From contig JACQBG010000007.1 in NCBI GenBank assembly GCA_016194585.1, positions 1 through 56,286 of the forward strand: a stretch of 56,286 nucleotides of DNA. The letters run 5' to 3'. Shown here piece by piece: positions 1 to 8,301 of the stretch. Under the pieces are notes generated by a model that was not told where the DNA came from, did no database searches, and saw only the letters and a list, made by a program, of their open reading frames with translations. Within the stretch, counting starts at the first letter, position 1. Each line of letters begins with the position of its first letter. The position numbers and the translations under genes are program-made. Origin of the DNA: Gemmatimonadota bacterium. GTDB lineage: Bacteria; Gemmatimonadota; Gemmatimonadetes; Gemmatimonadales; Gemmatimonadaceae.

Positions 1-1059
1 TCGTCGGTGCACGCGTTCACGACGGGGACGATCGGCTACTTCTTCCTCGGCTTCATCGCCGTCGTGCTCGTCTCGGCGCTCGTGATGGTGGCCGGCGTCT
101 CCGACCGGCTCAAGACGGTGGGGCACTTCGACTCGCCGGCCTCGCGCGAGACGGTGTTCCTGCTCAACAACCTGTTCCTCACCGTGTTCATGTTCACGGT
201 GCTCACGGGCACGCTCTTCCCGCTCGTCGCTGAGCTCGTGCGCGGCGTGAAGGTGAGCGTGGGCGAGCCGTTCTTCAACAAGATGTCGCTCCCCGTGATC
301 GTCGTCCTGCTCTTCCTGATGGGCGTCGGGCCGGCGCTGCCGTGGAAGGCGGCGACGAGCGCCGAGGTGAAGAACAAGCTGCTCCCGCCGCTCGCCGGCG
401 CCCTCGTGCTCACGCTGATCGCGCTCGCCATGGGGATCCACAACGTGTACGGCGTGCTCGCGTTCGCCTGCACCGGCTACGCGATCGTCGCGAACCTGCG
501 CGAGTTCTACATCGGCGCCGCGGCGCGCCGCAACGCGCACGGCGAGGGGTGGGCGCTCGCGCTCACCCGCCTCATCGGCGCGAACCGCCGGCGCTACGGC
601 GGCTACATCTCGCACCTCGGCGTCTTCCTCGTCGCGCTCGGCATCGCCGCCAGCTCGTCGTTGCGCACCGAGCGCGAGGCGACGCTCGAGCCCGGCCAGA
701 GCGTCACGCTCGCCGGCCGCACGGCGCGCCTCAAGTCGGTGTGGGGGCGCGAGGAGCCGCAGCGTTCGGTCATCGGCGCGACGCTGGAGATCATGAACGG
801 CGACAAGGTCACCGGCAAGGTCGAGCCGCGGATGAACTTCTATCCGATGTCGCAGCAGCCCGTGCCGACCCCCCAGGTGCACAGCTACCTCACGGGCGAC
901 CTGTACGCGAACCTGCAGGCGTTCCAGCAGCAGGGGAAGAACGCGACCGTGAAGCTCATCTGGGAGCCGCTCGTGCCGTGGATCTGGTTCGGCGGCGGCG
1001 TCGTCATCCTTGGGGCGATCGTCGGCATCTGGCCGAATCGCCGGAGGAGCGTGGCATGA
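1..1059 (+). CDS. ccmF: Cytochrome c haem lyase subunit CcmF, C-terminal part (5' truncated by window)
   Basis: CcmF is the membrane haem lyase of System I cytochrome c maturation; it moves haem from holo-CcmE to CXXCH motifs in the periplasm. The reading frame is open from base 1, so about 350 C-terminal residues of a roughly 650-residue family are present. Visible: several membrane segments, the family motif GGYISHLGVF with a conserved haem-ligand-type His near residue 205, a periplasmic beta-rich section (from about residue 225) and a last membrane helix ending in a basic tail. The stop overlaps the next start as ATGA. Direct linkage to ccmG and ccmH makes the assignment firm; the true start lies outside the window. 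Confidence 0.93.
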   Translation, partial: SSVHAFTTGTIGYFFLGFIAVVLVSALVMVAGVSDRLKTVGHFDSPASRETVFLLNNLFLTVFMFTVLTGTLFPLVAELVRGVKVSVGEPFFNKMSLPVIVVLLFLMGVGPALPWKAATSAEVKNKLLPPLAGALVLTLIALAMGIHNVYGVLAFACTGYAIVANLREFYIGAAARRNAHGEGWALALTRLIGANRRRYGGYISHLGVFLVALGIAASSSLRTEREATLEPGQSVTLAGRTARLKSVWGREEPQRSVIGATLEIMNGDKVTGKVEPRMNFYPMSQQPVPTPQVHSYLTGDLYANLQAFQQQGKNATVKLIWEPLVPWIWFGGGVVILGAIVGIWPNRRRSVA

Positions 1060-1682
1060 ACTGGAAGCGCGCGTCCATCGCATCGCTGTTCGCGGTGCCC
1101 GTCATCCTGCTGTTCGCCTACGGCATGACGCAGGATCCGAAAGACATCCCGTCCCCCCTGCCGGGGCGGGAGGCGCCCACGTTCTCGCTGAGCGTGTTCG
1201 CCCCCGGGCAGCCGCCGCTCCAGCGGAACGTCGGCGACACCATCCGCCTCGCCGACATGAAAGGCGATGTGGTGGTGCTCAACTTCTGGGCGTCGTGGTG
1301 CCTGGCCTGCCGGGACGAGCACACGACGCTGAGCGAGGTCGCGCGGAACTACGCCGGCAAGCCCGTGCACTTCTACGGCGTGCTGTACAACGACGAGCCC
1401 GCCAACGGCACGAACTGGATCGCCGAGATGGGCGGGCAGAGTTACCCGTCGTTGAACGATCCCAAGGCGCGCACGGCGATCGATTACGGGCTCTACGGCG
1501 TGCCGGAGACGTTCTTCCTCGACCGCAACGGCCGGGTGGCGTACAAGCATACCGGCCCGGTGCCGGCGTCGGTGCTCGCGCGCGTGATCGACTCGCTGAT
1601 GGCGGTCCCGGCGACGGGCGCGGCCGACGCCTCGCCGGCCGGCCCGGCGGGCCCGGCGGCGGCACCGAAGGCGGGGGGCTGA
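1056..1682 (+). CDS. ccmG: Thiol:disulfide interchange protein CcmG/DsbE
   Basis: Membrane-tethered periplasmic thioredoxin-fold reductase that keeps apocytochrome CXXCH thiols reduced for haem attachment. Residues 8-23 form the single N-terminal anchor, the active site is WCLAC (Cys82, Cys85) in the context NFWASWC, and the cis-proline loop is GVPET (Pro150). The C-terminus ends in an Ala/Gly/Pro-rich tail of about 25 residues that looks disordered. Start ATG overlaps the ccmF stop by 4 bases and follows GGAGGAG by about 7 bases. Length (208 aa) is slightly above the usual 180-190 because of the tail. Co-transcription with ccmF and ccmH is very likely. Confidence 0.93.
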   Translation: MNWKRASIASLFAVPVILLFAYGMTQDPKDIPSPLPGREAPTFSLSVFAPGQPPLQRNVGDTIRLADMKGDVVVLNFWASWCLACRDEHTTLSEVARNYAGKPVHFYGVLYNDEPANGTNWIAEMGGQSYPSLNDPKARTAIDYGLYGVPETFFLDRNGRVAYKHTGPVPASVLARVIDSLMAVPATGAADASPAGPAGPAAAPKAGG

Positions 1683-1683
1683 G

Positions 1684-2220
1684 ATGACGCGCCGACTGTG
1701 GGTCGTCCTCGCCCTCATGGCCGCGCCGGTGTTGGCGCGTTCCCAGGGCGCCGCTGTTCCGGCGCCGCTCCCCGACCCGAGGCAGGCCGGCGTGATCTCG
1801 CCGGAGCAGATCCAGAAGGAAGGGAAGAGCGCGGACGAGCGGGCCGCGCTCAATCTGAAGACCGCGGGCGACACGGCGCTCGAGGCGATGACGACGGCGG
1901 TGGCGTCCGAGCTCCGCTGTCCCGTGTGCCAGGGATTGTCGCTGCAGGCCTCCCCCTCGGAGCTCGCGCAGCAGATGCGTGGGCTCGTGAAGGACCAGCT
2001 GGCCGCCGGCAAGACCCCTGATGAGGTGAAGGCCTATTTCGTGTCGAAGTACGGCGAGTGGATCCTGTTGTCGCCCAAGCCGAGGGGCTTCAACTTGCTT
2101 GTCTACGTACTTCCCCTAGTCTTGGTAGGGAGCGGAATAACCTTTATCTGGGTAATGGTACGGAAGTGGAGCCGTCCGGAGCTAACTGATGCTGACCGGA
2201 CACCTTCTGGACCAGCATGA
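1684..2220 (+). CDS. ccmH: Cytochrome c-type biogenesis protein CcmH
   Basis: CcmH is the apocytochrome thiol oxidoreductase of System I, working with CcmG and CcmF. A signal peptide (about residues 1-20) precedes a periplasmic domain with the diagnostic LRCPVCQ motif (Cys79, Cys82), the conserved helix bundle, and the sequence SKYGEWILLSP before a transmembrane helix at about 137-157. At 178 aa it matches the short CcmH form without the CcmI/TPR extension. It starts one base after the ccmG stop. The last 40 or so codons (from about base 2090) switch to A/T-richer codons such as CTA, GTA and ATA, unlike the rest of the gene. Confidence 0.92.
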   Translation: MTRRLWVVLALMAAPVLARSQGAAVPAPLPDPRQAGVISPEQIQKEGKSADERAALNLKTAGDTALEAMTTAVASELRCPVCQGLSLQASPSELAQQMRGLVKDQLAAGKTPDEVKAYFVSKYGEWILLSPKPRGFNLLVYVLPLVLVGSGITFIWVMVRKWSRPELTDADRTPSGPA

Positions 2221-2388
2221 TCCTGTCTTGTAAGCACTTGGGAGCTTGTGAAGTCAGGTAACAAGCGTCCGATTTTCAGGATATGCCTTACGGTACGTAC
2301 GTAGCGCGCACCGTAGACTTACCAACAGGTGAAGCGGGTTCCTTGCGTGCGTTCCCAATTTGAACTGTTGGTCGGAGGCTTGAGTCAT

Positions 2389-3876
2389 ATGATGCATCCC
2401 CGGGTCAAAGTGCTGACGCTGCTGTCGGCCGTGTCCGTTCTCCTCGCCGCGTGCACGTCGGAGAAGCTGGTGTACCGCGATGGGCCGAACTACGCGACGC
2501 CGACGACCGGCGCGCAGGGTTTCATCGGCTACGCCGATGAGGCCACGAAGAAGACGGTCTGCGGATCGTGCCACGTCGAGAAGCAGGCGGCCTGGCAGAC
2601 CACCAAGCATGCGAGCGCGTGGAAGGACCTCTCGACCAGCGGCTCGATGCAGTCCTATTGCCAGCCGTGCCACACGGTCAACGGTCAGGGCAACTCCAAC
2701 AACGATCCCAAGGCAGGCTTCGGCGACGCGTCGGCCGCGCAGTATCACGACGTGCAGTGCGAGAGCTGCCACGGCCCGGGCCTGACGCACGTGTCGAGCC
2801 CGAGCATGACCAACCAGCCCCTGGCGTCGATCAAGGCCGACACGGGGCTCAAGAACGGCTGCGGCGAGTGCCACAGCGGCACGCACAACCCGTTCGTCGA
2901 CGAATGGCGCATCTCCGGCCACGCCTCGACGTGGGCCACCGCGCACAACAGCACCGATCCGTACTGCCAGAGCTGCCACACCGGGCAGGGCGCGCTGGCG
3001 GCCTGGGGCGTGACGTCGAACTACATCGAGAAGAACAACACGTCGGGTGGTACGGCGAACATGCTCGGCGCGACCTGCGCCGTCTGCCACGACCCGCACG
3101 GGTCGCCCAACACCGCGCAGCTCCGCTTCCCGATCAACGCGCCGAGCACCGACGCGAACCTCTGCACCAAGTGCCACCAGCGGCGCGCCACCTTCCAGGA
3201 TGCCATCGCGATGGGGCGCAACAGCGTGCATTCGCCCGAAGGCCCGACGTTGTTCGGTCAGGCGGGCTGGTTCCCGCCGGGCATGAGCGCCGCCGACTCG
3301 ATCGTCAGCTCGCACGGCAGCGTCGCCAAGAACCCCAACCTCTGCGCGACCTGCCACGTCGCGAAGTACTCGGGCACGGATCCGCTCACCAAGGCGGCCA
3401 CGTTCAGTACCGGGCACCGCTTCCTCGCCACCCCGTGCGTCGATGCCGGCGGCCTCCCGCTCAAGGACCAGACGAACTGCCAGGTGACGTCGATGACATT
3501 CCGCAGCTGCGTGAGCGGCAGCTGCCACGCGACGGAATCGCTCGCCCGCAACGCCTTCAACACGGCGACGGCCCGCGTCGGCCTGCTCAATGGTGAAGCG
3601 ACGCGCCTCATCACGCTCATCAAGGCCGGCCCGAAGGCGTCCGATTGCACCTTCTCCACCACGAAGCCGTACAACTCCTGCCTCGGCACGCAGTTCAACC
3701 AGAGCGTCGTGACGAAGACGGGCGGCATCGTCCACAATCCATTCCTCCTCGAGCAGCTCATGATCGCGTCGATCAACCAGCTCAAGAAGGACTACGGCGT
3801 GGCGAGCTCGGCCGACATCAGCCTCGAACCGCAGCTCAAGCGCCCGGACGGCGTGAAGTTCAACGCCAACCACTAA
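2389..3876 (+). CDS. Multiheme c-type cytochrome lipoprotein (8 CXXCH plus one CX4CH)
   Basis: Predicted electron-transfer lipoprotein of 495 aa. A longer frame opens at 2329, but GGAGG at 2374-2378 and the signal peptide favour ATG 2389. The lipobox is LAAC with Cys22 as the lipidated residue. Haem motifs in order are CGSCH (58-62), CQPCH, CESCH, CGECH, CQSCH, CAVCH, CTKCH and CATCH, followed by CVSGSCH, a rare CX4CH spacing that may bind a ninth haem. Segments such as CAVCHDPHG and CXXCH...W..T.H resemble DmsE/c554-type doubled-CXXCH cytochromes. The C-terminal ~120 residues lack haem motifs. It follows ccmH by 168 bases and heads the cytochrome/porin cluster. The electron acceptor cannot be told from sequence. 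Confidence 0.85.
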   Translation: MMHPRVKVLTLLSAVSVLLAACTSEKLVYRDGPNYATPTTGAQGFIGYADEATKKTVCGSCHVEKQAAWQTTKHASAWKDLSTSGSMQSYCQPCHTVNGQGNSNNDPKAGFGDASAAQYHDVQCESCHGPGLTHVSSPSMTNQPLASIKADTGLKNGCGECHSGTHNPFVDEWRISGHASTWATAHNSTDPYCQSCHTGQGALAAWGVTSNYIEKNNTSGGTANMLGATCAVCHDPHGSPNTAQLRFPINAPSTDANLCTKCHQRRATFQDAIAMGRNSVHSPEGPTLFGQAGWFPPGMSAADSIVSSHGSVAKNPNLCATCHVAKYSGTDPLTKAATFSTGHRFLATPCVDAGGLPLKDQTNCQVTSMTFRSCVSGSCHATESLARNAFNTATARVGLLNGEATRLITLIKAGPKASDCTFSTTKPYNSCLGTQFNQSVVTKTGGIVHNPFLLEQLMIASINQLKKDYGVASSADISLEPQLKRPDGVKFNANH

Positions 3877-3889
3877 GCACCTGGTAGTC

Positions 3890-3929
3890 GCGTGCACGGT
3901 CGGATCGGCCCGGAGTCGACCGTGCACGC
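3890..3929 (+). terminator. 13-bp perfect stem-loop after the first multiheme cytochrome gene
   Basis: GCGTGCACGGTCG (3890-3902) is perfectly inverted at 3917-3929 with a 14-base loop. It starts 13 bases after the stop codon and is not followed by a T tract, so it could be a Rho-independent-like terminator, an attenuator tuning downstream cytochrome expression, or an mRNA 3'-end stabiliser. Confidence 0.5.
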
Positions 3930-4004
3930 AGTGACGCGGGATCGACGGGTCACGTTGGCCCGCCGGTCCCGCGCCGCCGTTTTCACCCCGAGCTTCCGCA
4001 TCCG

Positions 4005-4772
4005 ATGATCACGTCGCTGCTCTACGCCCTGACCCAGGGGCCCGCCGTGCTCGTCGGTGGCCCGCTGGCACTGGCCGCCGCCTGGCTGAGTTGGAGTCAC
4101 CGCGTCGCGCTCGGCGCGTGGGTCCGCCGAGCACGCGGCGCGCACGAGCTCGCCCTCTGTGGCGTGATCGGCTTCGCCGCCTTCCCGGCGCCGCAGGACA
4201 CCGCCACCTTCCAGCACGCCCGGCACACGTCCGTCGAATGCGTCGAGTGCCATGGCACCGGCGAGCGGCACGGCAAGCTCAAATTCGGCGGGCCGGAGGG
4301 GTGCCGCTCGTGCCACCACGGAGTGACGCAACCCTCGACGTGCGCGGCCTGTCATGCCACGGCGCCGAAGGCGCGCGACGTGAACGTCACCATCCACGTC
4401 ACCGGTCGCAAGACGTCCCCGACCCGCGCCCTGCGTTTCCGTCACGAGCAGCACGCGAAGCTCGACTGCAAGAGCTGTCACCAGCCGGACGTCGATCGCA
4501 CGGTGGAGAAGAACTGCGTCTCGTGCCACGCCGATCACCACGGGCCGGCGCGCGACTGCACGAGCTGCCACGCCGATGCCCGCAAGGGGCACGACCTCAC
4601 CGCGCACGATGACTGCGCGACCTGTCACAAGGGGAAGGGGCTGCCGGCGCTCACGTTCACGCGCGCGCTCTGCCTCACCTGCCACGCCGCGCAGCGCAAC
4701 CACGAACCGGGCGGCGACTGCGCCGCCTGTCATGCCGTCGCGTCGCACGGCGCGGCGGGAGGGCGCAACTGA
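4005..4772 (+). CDS. Nine-haem c-type cytochrome with hydrophobic N-terminus
   Basis: 255-aa protein with nine CXXCH motifs (CVECH, CRSCH, CAACH, CKSCH, CVSCH, CTSCH, CATCH, CLTCH, CAACH) packed into about 185 residues, several preceded by HxxH patterns like class III (c3/c7-type) cytochromes, which use bis-His haems. Residues 1-35 are hydrophobic and a second hydrophobic stretch lies around 50-62, so the protein is either anchored in the inner membrane or exported by an unusual N-terminus. It could relay electrons from the quinone pool or an inner-membrane enzyme to the outer-membrane module encoded next. Start ATG 4005 is the only reasonable start before the first haem site. Its stop overlaps the next start by one base (TGATG). 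Confidence 0.82.
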   Translation: MITSLLYALTQGPAVLVGGPLALAAAWLSWSHRVALGAWVRRARGAHELALCGVIGFAAFPAPQDTATFQHARHTSVECVECHGTGERHGKLKFGGPEGCRSCHHGVTQPSTCAACHATAPKARDVNVTIHVTGRKTSPTRALRFRHEQHAKLDCKSCHQPDVDRTVEKNCVSCHADHHGPARDCTSCHADARKGHDLTAHDDCATCHKGKGLPALTFTRALCLTCHAAQRNHEPGGDCAACHAVASHGAAGGRN

Positions 4773-6214
4773 TGCTTCGACGACTGCGACTGGTCCTCTG
4801 CGCGCTCCTCCCGGTCGCCGCTTCGGCGCAGGGAGTGCGCGTCACCGGCGTGACGTACATCCAGACCGTGGAGCTCCGCCCGCTCGTCAACGACTCGATC
4901 TCGACCTATTACACCACCGGCAGCGGGGAGTGGCGCACCCTCGCCGACGGCACCCCGGTGCGATGCCTGAGCGGCAACGACTTCTGCACCTACCAGCGCT
5001 CAGGCGCGAACATCTTCGCCGCGCCGCTCGTGCAGGACCTCTCGTTCGCGTCGTGGGGGATCGGCGAGGGACTCAGCATCCATGCCGACGTGCGCGGACG
5101 CACGCAGCTCACGACCGAGGGCCTCATCTATCCGCGCGGCGACCGCAACTTCGAACTCATGGACGCGTACGCCGAGCTCGAACGCTCGTGGGGGCGCGGC
5201 CGCCTCGGCCGGCAGTGGCTCACCGGCGCGCTCGGCGTCTACACGTTCGACGGCGCCGACCTGATGCTGCGGCGCAACAAGTTCTCCGTCGAGGGCTGGG
5301 CGGGGCGCGCGCTCGAGGCGGGGCTCAACAACACCTTCGCCAGCGCCGAGCTCGCGGGGATCGAGAACATCCCGCCCGACCAGGACGGGTACATCTTCGG
5401 CGTGCGCGGGCGGTTCCGCCCCGACGCCATCACGGCCGTGTCCGCGACCTATCAGCGCGTGCTCATCGCCGACCACAGCGGGCTCTATTCCGAGCGGGCC
5501 GCCTTCGATGCGACCACGCGCACGCACGGCGCCGCGATCGACGTCGCCGGCACGTACGACTTCGTGACCGGCGAGTGGAACGAGGCGCGCCTGCGTGTCG
5601 GACGCGCCGGCCTGCACGCGCTCGGCGTCTCGGCGGAGGTGCGCCACAGCGTGCCGTTCTTCGAGACGTGGACGATCTGGGGCGCCTTCACGCCGGTCGG
5701 CTTCAACGAAGCGCGGGCGACGCTTGACTGGCGGATGCAGGGCATGCCGATCGTCATCTCGGCACATGGCGCGTACCGCAAGTACGCCGGCACCGACGCG
5801 GGCCTCACGTTGCGCACCAACGGCTGGCGTGCCGGCGCCGACGTCATGTGGCAGGGGTCGGGGGCGATCTCCGGCTACGCCTCGTACGACGTGGACATCG
5901 GCGACGGCGCGTCGAGCAACGACGTGCGCGCCACGCTGCGCTGGAGCGGCGACGGCGAGCGGACGTTCGGCATCACCGGATCGGCCGTGCAGAACATCTA
6001 CGAGTTCCGGATCGGCACGGGGCGCGTGATCGGTGGCGGCGTCGACGCGGCCTGGCCGATCGCGCCGGACCTGCGCCTGATGGCCGATTGGGGGCTGTAC
6101 CGACAGCTGTTCTCCATCGGCGCCCCCGGACCTGACTGGACACAACGCCGCGCTTCCGTGCGGCTGGAATGGACGCTGGGCCGCGATCCGGGCCTCGCCG
6201 GGAAGGGTAAATGA
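4772..6214 (+). CDS. Outer-membrane beta-barrel protein of the cytochrome cluster (porin-like)
   Basis: 480-aa exported protein: signal peptide 1-20 ending ASAQG, then alternating aromatic/polar beta-strand patterns throughout and a C-terminal strand rich in R, L, E and W. Two cysteines about 6 residues apart (CLSGNDFC, near residue 70) could form a disulfide in a loop. It is shorter than MtrB/PioB porins (around 700 aa) and has no CXXC at its N-terminus, so it is not an obvious MtrB. Its place between two multiheme cytochrome genes, with TGATG and ATGA overlaps on both sides, implies co-translation and a role as the barrel of a porin-cytochrome conduit. That role is inferred from context; the barrel prediction itself is fairly safe. 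Confidence 0.72.
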   Translation: MLRRLRLVLCALLPVAASAQGVRVTGVTYIQTVELRPLVNDSISTYYTTGSGEWRTLADGTPVRCLSGNDFCTYQRSGANIFAAPLVQDLSFASWGIGEGLSIHADVRGRTQLTTEGLIYPRGDRNFELMDAYAELERSWGRGRLGRQWLTGALGVYTFDGADLMLRRNKFSVEGWAGRALEAGLNNTFASAELAGIENIPPDQDGYIFGVRGRFRPDAITAVSATYQRVLIADHSGLYSERAAFDATTRTHGAAIDVAGTYDFVTGEWNEARLRVGRAGLHALGVSAEVRHSVPFFETWTIWGAFTPVGFNEARATLDWRMQGMPIVISAHGAYRKYAGTDAGLTLRTNGWRAGADVMWQGSGAISGYASYDVDIGDGASSNDVRATLRWSGDGERTFGITGSAVQNIYEFRIGTGRVIGGGVDAAWPIAPDLRLMADWGLYRQLFSIGAPGPDWTQRRASVRLEWTLGRDPGLAGKGK

Positions 6215-7707
6215 AGCGACTCATGACGTTCCTCGCCGTCGCGCTGTTCCCGATCGCGCTCGTGTCGCAGGGGGCGGCCTTCCCGCACGCGAAGCACGCG
6301 AAACTCTTCCCGACCTGCCTCGGCTGCCACGCGGGCGTGGCGGACGGCAATGCCGCGCGCATGTTCCCCGCGGTGACGCAGTGCGGTGCGTGCCATGACG
6401 GCAAGCGGCAGAAGCTCGTGACCTATGCGGCTCCCGCGCCGCACGGCGCCGGCCTGCTCAAGTTCTCGCATCCCAAGCACGCCGACCAGGCCGGCGACCA
6501 GGCGACCTGCGCCACGTGCCACGGCGAGGCCGGCGACAAGTCGCCGTGGATGAGCGTCGGACGGCCCGCGCAGTCGCGATGCGCGGGGTGCCACACGCAG
6601 GACGCGCCGGAGCACTTCGCCGACGCCAACAGCTGCTCGTACTGCCACGTCACGCTCGCGCAGGCGACGGGGCTCAGCGACGGACGCGTGAACGCGCTGC
6701 CCAAGCCCGCCTCGCACGCCCAGAAGGACTTCGCGCAGGCACACGGCCTCGCCGCGAAGAAGAGCACCGCGTCGTGCGCGACGTGCCATGCCCGCGAGAG
6801 TTGCGCGCGCTGCCACGTGGACGCGAACCGGTCGGCCGTCATCAAGAAGCTCGCCGCCGATCCGCGCGTCGCGCGCCTCGCGGCGTCGCGGCCGTCGGTG
6901 TACCCCGTGCCGCTCGATCACCGGGCAGCGAACTTCGACCGGCTGCACGGCCCGGCGGCGCGCGCGAACACCGCCCGGTGCGCGATGTGCCATGCGCGGC
7001 CGAGCTGTGCGACCTGCCACACCGCCGACGGCGCGGCGAACGTGCTGTCGAGACTCCCCGATGCCGATGAGGCGGCCGGCCGCGGGGTGCAGTTGAAGCG
7101 CGCGATCGAGCCGCCACACAGCGAGAGCCCGGTGACGCTCACCGGCGCCGGCAGCTGGATGCCCAAGCCGCACGCGACCGACAGCGTGCGGCAGGTGCGG
7201 GTGCATCCCTCGGGGTTCGTGCGGGCGCATGGCGGGGCCGCGTCGGCCGAGGCGCTCAGCTGCCAGGGGTGCCACAAGGAGTCGTTCTGCAAGGATTGCC
7301 ACGTCGGCGAGCGCGTGGGACCGCGCCGCTATCACGTGGCGAACTTCGTCACGCGCCACGCATCGAGCGCCTACGGACGCGACGCCGAGTGCAGCACGTG
7401 CCACAACACGGGGGCGTTCTGCCGCTCGTGCCATCAGCAGGCGGGACTCGCGTCGCAGGGCAACGGCCGCAGTCTCGGCTACCACAACGCGCAGCCACAA
7501 TGGCTGCAGGAACATGGCCGGGCGGCGCGGCAGGAACTGAACACCTGCGCGTCGTGCCATCAGCAGCGGTACTGCATGCAGTGCCACTCCGACCTGGGCT
7601 GGCGTATCAACCCGCACGGACCGAACTTCGACGCGAGCCGTTACGCCAAGGCCAACAGGCAACAGTGCCTGCGGTGCCATTTCAAGGATCCGCTCGGCGG
7701 CAAATAG
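6211..7707 (+). CDS. Sixteen-haem periplasmic/secreted c-type cytochrome
   Basis: 498-aa protein with a cleavable signal peptide (about 1-22) and sixteen CXXCH motifs: CLGCH, CGACH, CATCH, CAGCH, CSYCH, CATCH, CARCH, CAMCH, CATCH, CQGCH, CKDCH, CSTCH, CRSCH, CASCH, CMQCH and CLRCH. Many come in close pairs (for example CATCHARESCARCH), typical of paired-CXXCH cytochromes. An early HAKHAKLFPTCLGCH matches c7-type packing. A haem-free gap of about 90 residues in the middle suggests two haem-bearing lobes. Start ATG overlaps the barrel-gene stop (ATGA). Likely a long-range electron carrier across the periplasm or through/at the barrel; no catalytic signature was seen. Confidence 0.85.
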   Translation: MKRLMTFLAVALFPIALVSQGAAFPHAKHAKLFPTCLGCHAGVADGNAARMFPAVTQCGACHDGKRQKLVTYAAPAPHGAGLLKFSHPKHADQAGDQATCATCHGEAGDKSPWMSVGRPAQSRCAGCHTQDAPEHFADANSCSYCHVTLAQATGLSDGRVNALPKPASHAQKDFAQAHGLAAKKSTASCATCHARESCARCHVDANRSAVIKKLAADPRVARLAASRPSVYPVPLDHRAANFDRLHGPAARANTARCAMCHARPSCATCHTADGAANVLSRLPDADEAAGRGVQLKRAIEPPHSESPVTLTGAGSWMPKPHATDSVRQVRVHPSGFVRAHGGAASAEALSCQGCHKESFCKDCHVGERVGPRRYHVANFVTRHASSAYGRDAECSTCHNTGAFCRSCHQQAGLASQGNGRSLGYHNAQPQWLQEHGRAARQELNTCASCHQQRYCMQCHSDLGWRINPHGPNFDASRYAKANRQQCLRCHFKDPLGGK

Positions 7708-7729
7708 CCGGGCCCAAGGGAGAGTATCG

Positions 7730-8200
7730 ATGACGATGATGATTCGCCCCCGCGCGCGCTGGATGGTGCTGGCCGCCGCCGCGCTGACGCTGGTGGCGTG
7801 CGGCAAGAAGGAAGACGACGGCAAGATCCCGCTCTCGGCGGAGGCGAAGATGCCGGCCGACAGCGTGCACAAGGGGATGGTCCAGCCGGTGCCGGCGCTC
7901 GAGGCGCTCCCGCCGGCGGCGCAGGCGGCGCTCGACAGCGGCAACGCCCTGTTCCGCAAGAAGCTGTACGCACAGGCGATGGAGCGGTATCGCGCGACAG
8001 AGAAGCTCGTCCCGAACCATCCGTCGGCCGTCTACGGCATCTACATGGTCGCGCGGGCGACGAACGACACCACGCTCGCCGACAGCGCGCTCGCCGTGAT
8101 CAAGAAGTACAACGCCGTGATGCCGCACGGGAAGATGGACAGCACCGCTGCGCTCGAGGCACACAAGAAGGCGGGAGTGACCCTGCCGCCGAAGGGCTGA
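7730..8200 (+). CDS. Small lipoprotein with TPR-like helical repeat, end of cytochrome cluster
   Basis: 156-aa predicted lipoprotein. A signal peptide ends with the lipobox LVAC (Cys around residue 24) after ATG 7730; ATG 7736 and 7739 are alternative starts. The mature part contains a helix pair resembling a tetratricopeptide repeat (residues about 63-115, pattern NALFRKKLYAQAMERYR). It follows the 16-haem gene by 22 bases on the same strand and could be an assembly or docking factor for the cytochromes. I do not recognise a named family. Confidence 0.7.
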   Translation: MTMMIRPRARWMVLAAAALTLVACGKKEDDGKIPLSAEAKMPADSVHKGMVQPVPALEALPPAAQAALDSGNALFRKKLYAQAMERYRATEKLVPNHPSAVYGIYMVARATNDTTLADSALAVIKKYNAVMPHGKMDSTAALEAHKKAGVTLPPKG

Positions 8201-8244
8201 GGAACCGCGCGCGGTCCAGCCGCGTTCGGTGCCGTAGTTCCGTG

Positions 8245-8273
8245 CGAGGGCGGGCCACGACGGTCCGCCCTCG
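8245..8273 (+). terminator. Stem-loop after the cytochrome cluster
   Basis: CGAGGGCGG (8245-8253) pairs with CCGCCCTCG (8265-8273) across an 11-base loop, 45 bases after the lipoprotein stop and before the peroxiredoxin start. No strong T tract follows; a terminator or leader hairpin is plausible. Confidence 0.45.
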
Positions 8274-8301
8274 ACGTATCGCTCCCCATCTCCCCCTCAT
8301 C

